This document shows, piece after piece, positions 9,188 through 19,490 of a stretch of DNA of 23,503 nt. Below the pieces are notes generated by a model. That model was not told the origin of the DNA. It made no database searches and saw only the letters and a list, made by a program, of their open reading frames with translations. How positions within the stretch are numbered: the stretch's first letter is position 1; every line of letters starts with the position of its first letter. This DNA comes from Oehlia diaphana (Eukaryota; Glomeromycota; Glomeromycetes; Glomerales; Glomeraceae). The DNA lies in contig QZLH01000560.1 of NCBI GenBank assembly GCA_003833135.1, positions 48,004 to 71,506 of the forward strand. Reading direction: 5' to 3'. Position numbers and translations under genes: made by a program.

Positions 9188-10391
9188 ATGGATCATAAAT
9201 CGTATGAGATTTTCAATGGCATACCCGGCTTGTTCGCTATCGCTGTAACCATAATTTTCGTAACCATCATAATTCTTATATTCATCGTACGAATTTTTCA
9301 ATTTCCACACCTCCGCCGACAAATTTTCGTCGCTGACAATACTCTAAGCGCCCCACACAAGAATATTTAAAATAATCGTTTTCTTGCTTCTAACTGCTGG
9401 CTTGATAGGAGTTATAATTTATAATATCTATAAAATGATCCATGATCCCCCCAAGTTTTCTTTGACGGTAGAATTGAACAAAAGTCCACCATCTATACTT
9501 GTTTGTTCAATACATAATGGACCAACACTTGTTACGGTCAAATATTATACCAATTTTAATAACTATATTAATAAAGTTGAGCTACCTGATGATTTAGTCG
9601 GTGACTTTAGTGATCTTATAGGGAACAATGGTAAATGCAGGTTTTTTAACGGTACATCATCTTCATCGTCTAAGCTGAGGGGTAACGCTGGAGGATTTTA
9701 TGTCTTAGGTTTTGGTCAAGTTGAAGATGTTAGCGGCATAAGCGATATAGTTGGTGATAGTGATCGCGGTGCTTTTGTCTTCATTGGTGACACCAATAAT
9801 GAAATGGACTGGACCCAACCCATGCCACAGGGAAACAAATTTAGTAATATAGGATTTCTATTTTTCAATGGTGTGGGTGGCTTATTCCAATATGCAGAAA
9901 CTCACCATAAAGCTTTGAATGGAAGCTCTTATCGAAATTTTCAGCTAACTTCCGTAGGAACATTTGGTTTCATAGATTACTCTCGACCGGCAGCAGCATA
10001 TGATGTCGGGATCATCGCACCCGAGAACATTGTAGCGCAGGTTGAAAATCCATCCCTCACTCTAGCTGACCTTCTTACTAATATCGGCGGTTATCTTGGT
10101 ATTTGGGGAATTTTCGGCTTTCTCTTTGGTGGAAAAAAGGTGGATCCATTCGGGTTCGTGTCACGTTTTATATTCATAAAGCAGGATAGGAAGAAACTTT
10201 TTGAGGAATTGGAGAAAATTAATGGTGAAAGAAGCACAAAGTTAAATATCTCGAAAGAAGAAGAAAAGGATGGTGATAGTGTTACTAAAACGAGTAATCT
10301 AAGCAATCAAACTGAATTCAAGAACTTACTTGCAAAATACTATGTAGAAACGGATTTCTACGAACATGCTGTCGAGATACCTGACGTGTAA
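9188..10391 (+). CDS. Membrane protein with DEG/ENaC-like C-terminal segment, frame-changed
   Basis: Two abutting frames make one protein. The first 60 codons (9188-9370) hold a transmembrane helix (AIAVTIIFVTIIILIFIV) and end at TAA. The second frame is open from 9348 to 10391 and opens with another hydrophobic helix (IIVFLLLTAGLIGVIIYNI), then about 200 mainly polar residues with two cysteines and two N-glycosylation sequons (NGT, NGS), a third helix, and a charged tail of ~85 residues. The third helix begins SLTLADLLTNIGGYLGIWG, resembling the LLSDIGGxLGL signature before TM2 of DEG/ENaC channels. A homologue of that superfamily is possible but unproven. Joining needs a +1 shift between 9348 and 9368. 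No GT-AG intron tried restores the frame while keeping both helices. The rest is intact, so a sequencing indel, a fresh mutation or recoding are all open. Confidence 0.65.
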
Positions 10392-11059
10392 TTATATGTT
10401 GATATAACATTATAGTATAATAGATGCTTTTTAATTATTTAATATATCAAGCTTGTAATAATATATAATTATAATTAATGTAAATAAAACGTAACGCATA
10501 CGATCGATAATAAAATACTAATAGGACAAACTTTTTAACGGTTCAAATCATTCTCATGTTATCTGCTGTTTTTATCTATTATATCCTTTCCTATTGATTC
10601 TTGTTTTCATTAACATAAAAGTATGGGTAAATACATAATTCATATGATAGAATCTGCAAGTGATAAGTGATATATAAGTTGTTCGTTCCAATAATCATAT
10701 GAAATTTCGCTAAATATTGTTATTTACCCCAGTATCATCAATCAACAAATTTCTTCTTCCATGTGACTTTGGCGTACCGTTTTTTGGCTTATGTTTACAT
10801 TGATATATATTACATTGTTTTGTAATGTATACAATACATTTTACATTATTCGTTCTGGAAAGAAATTTTTTCCTCAAAATGACTTGTTTTCTTTGCAATC
10901 AAAAGAACGGAAAATACGATATTAGTGAGTAGTAACTAGTATGTAAATTTACTATATAAGACAAAATACGATTTTATTATTTGCCAATAATTATAAAACT
11001 GTTATACTTGTAATGGTTGTATTGAAATTACTATTTTTAATTCATTAGCCTCTTCTTCA
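10392..11059. other. Gene-free AT-rich stretch
   Basis: 3' flank of the membrane-protein gene. The minus-strand frame at 10710-10898 (62 codons, basic, four cysteines) shows no recognisable domain and no flanking gene structure. Nothing else is supported. Confidence 0.5.
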
Positions 11060-12350
11060 AGACCGGATCTTTTTTTTTTAATATATTATTTTTTTTTGGT
11101 TTTTAAACTCATAATTTTTCTTTCCATTTTTTTTTTAAAAAAAAACCGAATTTTTAATACTTTTCGTAATTTCGTTCCAGTTTTTTTCTCTTTATAATAA
11201 TCTATAATAATATCTTTTTAAGTAATATTTATTTACTATTTTTTTTTTTTATTATCATATATCAATTCGAATTATGTAAAATTAAAAAGTGTGATATTAC
11301 GTCCGATCTATTTCATATTTATCATAAAATCGTAATTTTTTAACTGGATTTTTTTTATTCTAATGGATTAATACTAACAAAAAAAAAATTAATTTTTCTT
11401 ATTGCCACAAGTCCACATCTAACCATTTCTATTAGATAAACAATAATAATTTTTTTTATTTTTCAGTTTTTACCGTAAAAACCGAAACTACAATACCTTT
11501 TTGGTCTTTTTTTTATGACTTTTTTTTTTAATCGGAATTTATCAAATTTTTGGAATTTTTTTTTTTAATCCAAAAAATATTGTTTATTCTTTTTTGGTTT
11601 GGTTCAAGACTATAATGAGATTAGAACTATGATGTCCTTCGGCTTTTTCGATATTTAGTGGGATTTTTCTGATTAATAAATTCGCGGGAAATTTTTTTTA
11701 GTGAGAATTTTTTTGATTTAGTGAGAACTTTTTTTGTTTAGTGAGATTGTTTTTTTTCAATATTATTTCCGACTATAAATTTGAGTGAAAATTTTTTTTT
11801 TTTTTTGATATTAACGATTTTTTTTAGCGAGATTGTTTTTGATTATATAGATACATCAACAATATTAATAATTTTGTAATTAAATCTATAATAAATTTTT
11901 TGATAAATCTACATAACAAAAAAATTTGTCTGGCGTTTGGATTAGTCTCAGCAAAATAATTTGAATTGTGTAACTTGAAATCCCATGGCTGACATGCCTC
12001 TGCCTCAACTAATACAATTTCAGTTAATGAAATTTTACCTTAATCAGAATTTTTTTTGATTATTAATTTTAAATTTTTCAAAACCGAAAAAAATTTTCTC
12101 CCTTTCTTCTTTTGGTTTAGTTTTTTTTCAAACCGAAAAATTTTTTTCGGTCTTAAGACTGTATTGTTATTTGGTTTTAAAAAATTTTTTTTTCACTCTT
12201 TTGGACCGAATTATTGTCAGAATTTTTTTCGATACTAACTTTTTTCAGATTCCTTTTTTTTCGGAAATTTCCCTTTTTTGAATCGATTTCTTTCTTTATC
12301 CTTTTTCTTTCCCTCAATTTTTTTTTCTTTTTCTTTCAATTTTTTCTTAT
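11060..12350. repeat. T-rich low-complexity tract with 20-bp tandem units
   Basis: The plus strand is dominated by T runs of 7-13 bases broken by short motifs such as AACCGAAAAA and TTCGG. Three 20-bp units beginning TTTAGTGAGA occur at 11697, 11717 and 11737, with diverged copies at 11654 and near 11818. The 60-codon frame at 12056-12238 is only Phe/Lys-rich translation of this tract. It probably arose by slippage. No gene is seen. Confidence 0.7.
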
Positions 12351-13094
12351 TATTAAATAAAGAAATAAAATATTATATTAAATAGTTATATTTACAAATA
12401 AATATAATATGTAAGAAAATTGACCGACGTTGATAGATGATTAATTAAATTGAACGCTGGATAAATAGTTTGATTTTTAAATTCATAAAATCAAAAAAAA
12501 ATTGATATTTTTACAATATTATACAATTAATTAATTGAAGAAATTGTTGATTTAATAATAGACTATTATAATCAAATCCATATCCAACCAGATTTTTGAA
12601 TAAAAATTTAATTCAAATGGTTTAATTAAATTAATAATATATCGAATAAAATGAGTATCAAAAGAATAATAATGATAAATGAAATGAACAGATTCTAATA
12701 CATTTAATTGTTAAAATATTTTTCCTAAGTTGATATAAGTTTAGAATTGACAATATAAAATAATAAGAAATAATTATAAAATTTATAATTAATTAATTAA
12801 AATATTTGTAGTATTTTCATAATATTAAAATTTTTTCGAAAATACTTCTAATAAATTAATCAACTTTTATTGATAATTATTTTTCGCAATTCCTTAATTA
12901 ATCCGAATTTCATTCTACGCTCAAACGTCAAATAATTAATATATAAATATAATTTGATACATTATTTTATTATTTTTTGCTAACTAATTATTACCTAGTA
13001 TATTAAATTCCTAATTATAAACAAAAAAACTACTATAACCATCTTTAATTTACATTATAATACTATATTTTTCTATTTAAACAAGCTCATTGGT
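12351..13094. other. AT-rich gene-free stretch, possible Helitron interior
   Basis: No open frame or domain. If the terminus at 13095-13123 is a real Helitron end, this stretch would be the 3' part of a non-autonomous copy. The matching 5' TC end could not be placed because TC is too short to recognise without relatives. Confidence 0.4.
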
Positions 13095-13123
13095 CCCAGT
13101 GCGAAGCAACGGGTGACTGCTAG
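13095..13123 (+). mobile_element. Possible decayed Helitron 3' terminus
   Basis: CCCAGTGCGAAGCAACGGG (13095-13113) can form a hairpin with two internal mismatches and a GAA loop. It is followed seven bases later by CTAG (13120-13123) and a T. A GC-rich hairpin just before CTRR at an A/T target is the defining 3' end of Helitrons, and CCCGTGC-GAA-GCACGGG is a common version of such a hairpin. The two stem mismatches suggest an old copy. Confidence 0.35.
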
Positions 13124-13439
13124 TGGTACCTTATTATTTATTTCGTCTTTTAGGCTTAGATCTAAATCGGTAAGATTTTACGATAAGCGCGTTTTTTATT
13201 TTTAATAATTTTTTTCTTATTATTTTACTGATTTTTTTTCTATTTTTTTTTTTCATGGTTCCACCCTTAAGTTTGGATTGTTGATATAATCAAAATAAAT
13301 ATAATTTTTTTTTATTGAATAAATATGTTTTTTAGTTAGAATAAGTATATTGTTTACTTAATAACAAAAAACGTAATTTATCTAAACATAAATGAAAATT
13401 TTATTGATACATTGATTTAAACTGTTGCAACGCAACTAG

Positions 13440-13815
13440 TTTATACTAATATGTATCCTATACGTAAAAGCAAAGGATCGAGAATGAATATTAGTAATTT
13501 GTAAATTTAATAAATACTAAATGTACATAAAATATATCATTAATTAATCTGAAGTGTAACGAAGGACTATACTGTATATTTTTACGCAAGTTGATATGCA
13601 ATGTCCGGATGTGTATGTCCGTCCGGCAAAAGTGATTCCCTTTCCTAGTATTATTCGAAAAATGTCGATGATTAAAAAATTTTTCATTTTAACACTCCGT
13701 TAACCAGTCATCTCTACATAAATAGTAAACTTTGTTTGCGTTTTAATATTAGCAAGGATTTTTTTTTTTTGAAAATGTCATACAATAAATAATAATACTC
13801 TACAGAATATGACGA
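13440..13815. other. Upstream flank of gene B, duplicated before gene C
   Basis: 13457-13525 (AAAAGCAAAGGATCGAGAAT, then TTTAATAAATACTAAATGTA) matches 15968-16025 upstream of C, and CATAAATAGTAAA.TTTGTTT at 13718-13738 matches 16311-16331. These mark duplicated spacer. DNA between about 7920 and 13440 has no counterpart between B and C. Confidence 0.6.
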
Positions 13816-13955
13816 CTATGGCGTAGTTAAAACTTAAATTTTATTTGGAAAGAATCTGCATCATTTAACCATATTTAAATAAAATAAATAAAATAAACTT
13901 ACAGTAACTTAAACTTTTATAGTTTTATACACTTTCTCCCCACACACATTAAAAC
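13816..13955 (+). promoter_or_regulatory. Conserved upstream block of BTB gene B
   Basis: CTATGGCGTAG...TTTGGAAAGAATCTGCATCA corresponds to the blocks before A and C, but the TGACGTA core is changed to TGGCGTA. The TATACACTTTCTCC element at about 13926 is shared with C (16460) and absent before A. A poly-T tract follows (about 13959-13977). Loss of the core fits with B being inactive. Confidence 0.45.
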
Positions 13956-13985
13956 TATTTTTTTTTTTTTTTTTTTATCTAAAAT

Positions 13986-15492
13986 ATGTCAACACAATTT
14001 CTTTCAAAATTAAGTCAAAACTATATTGAGTTATTAGAAGATGATGAATATTATGATATTACAATTGAAGTTGGCGTAGATCCTAATGTAAAATCCTTCG
14101 TGCGCACATGAGCATTTTGTGTTACCGTTCTCCATACTTGCGAAGAATTTTAGCTTCTAACAAAAATCGAAGTAAGGAGAATATTTTAGCTCATATTAAA
14201 TTATCAAATATTTCTCCCGAAGTATTTCAAATTATTTTAAAGTAAGTTTATACATTAACCCGTTACAAAATATCATAGACTCAAATTTTTAAATTCGAAT
14301 TTAAAATTTTTTGTATAGGTATATTTATGGTGGTATTGTTTCATTAAATGATGACACTTCGGAAAATTTCAAAATTTTATTGGCTGCGAATGAGTTACTT
14401 CTTCAAGAGGTAGTTGATTATTTACAGAAATATTTTATTGAGAATAAATCTGAATGGATGGAACAACATTTTGATCTTGTTCATAGAATAAGCTTTAAAT
14501 CAAATTCTTTGTTAGAACTTCAACAATTTTGTACAAATTTTATGGCAAACTCTCCTGAGAAAATATTTAAATCACTTGATTTCACGTCGTTTCCTGAAAA
14601 ATCTTTAGTTCAACTTATTAAAAGAGATGATTTACAAATGAAAGAAATCGAAGTTTGGGAATATTTATTAAAATGGGGACTTGCACAAAATCCTACACTT
14701 CTTCCAGATCCTAATACTTGGTTGGATAATGATTTTGAAAATATGAAAAATACTTTGCAACATTGTTTACCTTTGGTTAGATTTTTTAGTTTATCATCAA
14801 AAGAGTTCTTACAAAAAGTTCGTCCTTATAAAAAAATCTTAAAAGGTCAACTTTATGAAGATTTATTAAATTCTCATTTGGATCCTGATAGTGAACCAAC
14901 CAATAATATTTCACTTCCTAGGAATATTAAAAATGATGAAATTATTGATTCAAAAATTGTTAATAATTTAAATATTATTTCAACAATTTCAAGACGGATT
15001 GATAAAATTGGAAATAATAATAAATTTGATCATTTAAGGGAATTATATTTACCATATAAATTTCAATTATTGTTAAGAGGAAGTCGAGATGGATTTACTC
15101 CTAATAAGTTTCATAAATTATGTAATGGTTTGCATAATACTGTTACTTTTATTAAAGTGAAAGAAACAGAAGAAATTCTTGGTGGATATAATCCTATAAA
15201 ATGGGAACCTTCTTGTTTGGGTAAAACTAAGGATAGTTTTATTTTTTCTTTTAAAAACAACTTAATTAAAGATGTAATTATTAGTAATGTGGTAGATACA
15301 AATTTCGCATTGTCATTTTACACTACACATGGACCATATTTTGGTAACGATATTATTATATTTTCTAGTAATGGTGGAACAAATTATAATTTTAGCTGTT
15401 GTAGAAAGAATTATTATGAAAAAAAGATAAGAGATTCCGAAGATCAATTTTCTATTGAAGATTATGAAGTATTTCAAATCACAAAATTATAA
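13986..15492 (+). pseudogene. BTB-BACK-TLDc paralogue B, exon 1 frameshifted
   Basis: Exon 1 (13986-14241) matches A and C, but the A run after CCTAATGT is one base shorter (14090-14093), shifting the frame so that TGA (14109-14111) ends translation after 41 codons in the middle of the BTB domain. The intron (14242-14318, 77 nt, GTAAGT...TATAG) and exon 2 (14319-15492) are intact, with full BACK and TLDc (LLLRGSRDGFT, GPYFGNDI). An ATG created at 14108 by an ACG-to-ATG change lies in the correct downstream frame and could give a 435-residue product starting at MSILCYRSPYL, lacking the first BTB strands. With one lesion only, B is either very young as a pseudogene, an assembly error, or expressed in shortened form. 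Confidence 0.8.
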
Positions 15493-16379
15493 ATGTACAG
15501 TATTCTTTGCATCAGATGAATTGTATTAATTTCATTTGAACATGAATTTAATTTAGAAATATTCAATTTTAAGATTTATATATGCAAATTCTTTAGGGAA
15601 TTTTTAAATGCGTGTTAATTGTTGTTTTATTTCTATTTTTATACACTTATTCATTTTCGTATATTATTTTCGAAATTCATTTCATTAATTTATCTCGGCC
15701 CTTTAGTTAAGAGCGGTAAGGCGACGGTCAACAATAACTTTGGGTTGATTATAATTTTTTCCTTTAATTTACCCATTCCTTTATATTTTAATGGATGCAT
15801 AAAACATTCTAAAAATCTGGTTTATATTAGTAACTAACCTACCAAAAAATATATATAATTCTGTTAAGATGCATTACACATCGAAGTATTCTTTATAATA
15901 TTTTTTTTTGTTTTGAATATATTTATTTCACATGTTTCAGATCTGCACAACAAAGTTGTAAATCCAATACGCAAAAGCAAAGGATCGATAATGAACATAA
16001 TAATTTAATAAATACTAAATGTATACAAAATATAAACATATTTATCGTCGACGTTATACAAAAATGAATGTCAATGACCAAAAATTTTTTAACCAAATAC
16101 CACCGTACAATATCTATATTATCGTACGGCTAATATCATGCTCGAGATATTCGATATTGTACGATAATGTCAAATAAAATACACATGATCCCGTAGGGCT
16201 GTGCGATAATAAAGGATTTATTAGACTTTCACTTGAATACTTGATAAAACCGAAAATATGACTCGTCTTTTTTATTTTTGTTAATATTGATCCTCTGTCT
16301 TAATGATGCTCATAAATAGTAAAATTTGTTTATTTTTAATATTATATTTGTTTTATTGAGTCATACTAATATTCTATAG
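15493..16379. other. Spacer between BTB genes B and C
   Basis: The left part matches the 3' flank of gene A and the right part (from ~15958) the 5' flank of gene B. A pair of 10-bp inverted repeats, GTACAATATC (16105-16114) and GATATTGTAC (16153-16162), can form a hairpin, and CCGTAC/GTACGG nests at 16103-16129. The 72-codon frame at 15619-15837 lies in this duplicated flank, is not preserved after A, and is not credible as a gene. Confidence 0.6.
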
Positions 16380-16495
16380 CTATGACGTAGTGCAAACTTA
16401 ATTTTTTAATTTGGAAAGAATCTGCGTCAATATTTTATTTACTTCATAACGAGTTAGTTTTATACACTTTCTCCTCTCACACAATAAAACTTTTT
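16380..16495 (+). promoter_or_regulatory. Conserved upstream block of BTB gene C
   Basis: CTATGACGTAGTG...TTTGGAAAGAATCTGCGTCA retains the TGACGTA core seen before A and is followed by TATACACTTTCTCC (shared with B) and a poly-T/poly-A run directly before the ATG at 16515. Confidence 0.5.
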
Positions 16496-16514
16496 TTTTT
16501 TTTTTAAAAAAAAA

Positions 16515-18034
16515 ATGTCAACACAATTTTTTTCAAAATTAAGTCAAAACTATATTGAGTTATTAGAAGATGATGAATATTATGATATTACAATTGAAGT
16601 TGGCGAAGATCCTAATGTAAAAATCTTTCGTGCGCAAACGAGCATTTTGTGTTACCGTTCTCCATATTTACGAAGAATTTTGGCTTCTAATAAAAATCGA
16701 AATAATGAGAATATTTCAGCTCATATTAAATTGTCAAATATTTCTCCCGAAGTCTTTCAAATTATTTTAAAGTAAGTATATAGTATACAATAAAACCTGA
16801 CCTGTTATGAAATATTATAATTCCAATTATTCAAATTCGAATCTTAAATTTTTATTTTAGATATATTTATGGTGGTATTCTTTCATTGGATGATCAAGAC
16901 ACTTTAGAAATTTTCAAATTATTAATCGCTGCGGAAGAATTGCTTCTTCAAGAATTAGTCGATTATTTACAAAAATATTTTATTGAGAATAAATCTGAAT
17001 GGATGGAACAACATTTTGAATTTATTCATAGAACAAGTTTTCAATCAAATTCTTTGTTAGAACTTCAACAATTTTGTACAAATTTTATGGCAAACTCTCC
17101 TGAGAAAATATTTAGATCACTTGATTTCACGTCGTTTCCTGAAAAATCTTTAGTTCAACTTATTAAAAGAGATGATTTACAAATGAAAGAAATCGAAGTT
17201 TGGGAATATTTATTAAAATGGGGACTTGCACAAAATCCTACACTTCTTCCAGATCCTAATACTTGGTCAGATGATGATTTCAAAACAATGGAAAGTACTT
17301 TACAACATTGTTTACCCTTGGTTAGATTTTTTAGTTTATCATCAAAAGAATTTTTAAAAAAAGTCCGCCCTTATAAAAAACTCTTAAGATGTCAACTTTA
17401 TGAAGATTTATTAAATTCTCATTTGGATCCTGATAGTAAACCAACCAACAATGTTTTACTTCCTAGAAATATTAAAAATGATGAAATTATTGATTCAAAA
17501 ATTGTTGATAATTTAAATATTATTTCAACAATTTCAAGACGGATTGATAAAATGGGAATTAACGATAAGTTTGGTCATTTAAGAGAATTATATTTACCAT
17601 ATAAATTTCAATTATTGTTGAGAGGAAGTCGAGATGGATTTACTCCTAAAACATTTCATGAATTTTGTGATGATAAACATAATACTGTTACTTTTATTAA
17701 AGTAAGTGGAACGGAGGAAATTCTTGGTAGATATAATCCTGTGAAATGGGAATCTCTTGGTTGGGGTAGAACTAAGAATAGTTTTATTTTTTCTTTTAAA
17801 AATAACTTTATTAAAGATGCAATTATTAGTAATGTGGTAAATACAGAATGTGCATTACCATTTTACACTTCACATGGTCCATATTTTGGTAGAGATATTA
17901 TTATATATTCTAGTAATGGTGAGACCGCAAATTTTAATTATTGTAATTATAAAAAGTGTTTTTATGAAAAAATAAGAGATACCGAGGATCAATTTTCTAT
18001 AGAAGATTATGAAATATTTCAAATTATAAAGTGA
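16515..18034 (+). CDS. BTB-BACK-TLDc protein C (two exons)
   Basis: Exons 16515-16771 and 16861-18034 flank an 89-nt intron (GTAAGT at 16772, TTTTAG ending 16860); splicing gives LKYIYGG and a 476-residue product. The order is BTB (~10-115), BACK (~130-230) and TLDc (~298-476, with LLLRGSRDGFT and GPYFGRDI). All three introns end in a similar AAATTCGAA...TTTT region, which may hold shared splicing signals. The protein is most like B in the BACK region and the C-terminal half of TLDc. It differs from both A and B in the stretch around KVSGTEEILGRYNPVKW. The expected role is as for A (probable Cul3-type adaptor with a TLDc effector part). The 3' flank after the stop is unlike those of A and B. 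Confidence 0.92.
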
Positions 18035-18927
18035 TAAGTTTGGTATTATTGTATTCGTTTATTTGGATTTTTTTTCATTATTTATTAAAATATTAAATTT
18101 ATTTTAAAAAAATGATTTGTTTTATGTTTATTAATAATGTATATACATATCCTTTTTTCGATTAACATACGCTAATTTATTTGCAAATCGCATTTAAATT
18201 TATTATTAGAAGTTCATCCATCATTTGAAAAAACGTATTTATATTTCTTTTCAACTTAAACCAATGATTTGTAAAATTATGTTCTATTTATTGCTAACTT
18301 TTTTAAATTTAATATAATTACCAAAGAGGTATCATTCGAATTTCGTTCATATATGACTGATAATATTAATAATTATTTTGTTTAAGGTCATGTTATTTGA
18401 TATTATTTCTGATCAAATTAAAATAAATAATATTAAATCAATTTTAAATTTTGCAATTTGCATAGTTAATTATTCACTTTAAAAAAACTGGGTAACTATA
18501 TATATCCTAATGACATTTTTAATTTATCAAATTTTAACAATCCACCGTTTATTATTCATTTTTTTTTTTTTGAAGTATTCATAGTATTATACATCCATCT
18601 ATATTAAAAGCTTATCTACAATGAATTTAAATTTTTAAAAACTTATTAATAATATTTCTTCCCTTTTTTTCTTTTTGAGTTTTAACTCCTTGCTAATATA
18701 TTAAAAAAGTATTTCATTGAGTTAAATAAATTGTTATTTATTATAAAAATTATTTATTGTAAGAAAACATTCCTGAAAATTGAAATATATTAATAGACAT
18801 TGTCATGATTTAAAGATATTTTTTTTTTTTTTTTGACGATTTTTTACCTTTAATAGTGAATATGTATTTTTATACAAAATAAATTAAAATTCAAAAGAAA
18901 TAAGAAAAATTATATTTCCATCCTAGG
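18035..18927. other. Gene-free AT-rich stretch
   Basis: No open frame of 60 codons on either strand. Poly-T runs occur near 18558 and 18820. It does not resemble the 3' flanks of genes A and B, so the duplicated unit appears to stop at the end of gene C. Confidence 0.6.
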
Positions 18928-19027
18928 TGAACAAATCAATGATAAGTGGAAAACTTAACTTTGCAGTATACCTCCAGTGAACAAATCAATGATAAGTGGA
19001 AAACTTAACTTTGCAGTATACCTCCAG
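18928..19027. repeat. Perfect tandem duplication of a 50-bp unit
   Basis: The unit beginning TGAACAAATCAATGATAAGT and ending CAGTATACCTCCAG is present at 18928-18977 and 18978-19027 without a mismatch. Identity implies recent slippage or an active minisatellite. It lies downstream, in minus-strand terms, of the LINE fragment at 19491-19738 and may be its 3' tail repeat. Confidence 0.9.
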
Positions 19028-19251
19028 AGAACCAGCCAATTGAATGTAATGAGGTTGAACCACCGGTAGGTGAGATATACTATACAGTTCAAAAGGAAGA
19101 ATTGTAATATTGCACGCAATACACCTTCAAATACTACTTGACTATCAATTCCTTCAAAATCTATAGAGTAACTAGAAGTTTGATTAGTGTTTGAAATATA
19201 GTGACTATCAGGTGTTTTCTTTTTCCTTTCGTTTCTATTAATGATACTCAC
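18955..19251 (-). other. 98-codon minus-strand open frame, possible LINE tail
   Basis: The frame reads through one copy of the 50-bp unit and ends in the second, because 50 is not a multiple of three. It includes a hydrophobic stretch (ILQFFLLNCIVYL) but no domain I recognise. It has the same strand as, and lies about 240 bp beyond, the LINE zinc-binding relic. It is more likely retroelement tail than a free gene. Confidence 0.25.
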
Positions 19252-19490
19252 GGATCTGTTTCCGTGTATAAGTAAGAAAGTCTAGATATTATATTATTAA
19301 TGAAAATTGAAACTATTTTAAGTATATTGTTTCTATTATGAATAAATGAAAAGATATTATCGGAAAAGTATAAGGAACAGAGATTTGATTGTGTTGAATG
19401 TGTTAATCCCAAATATAATAAGTTAAATCGTAAAGTGAAATACTACGTTCTTTGACGAATGTAATCAGTTGTTGATTAATACGAAGGAGT

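Noticed and set aside
9287..9348. Intron GTACGA...GCTGAC...TAAG that might join the two membrane-protein frames
   Set aside because: It has a good branch-like site, but exon 1 would end on a full codon (33 codons) and exon 2 would start in the wrong frame, so it does not restore the protein.
10710..10898. 62-codon minus-strand basic frame with four cysteines
   Set aside because: Cysteine spacing matches no zinc-finger pattern I know, and there is no supporting context.
12056..12238. 60-codon Phe/Lys-rich plus-strand frame
   Set aside because: It is a translation of the T-rich low-complexity tract.
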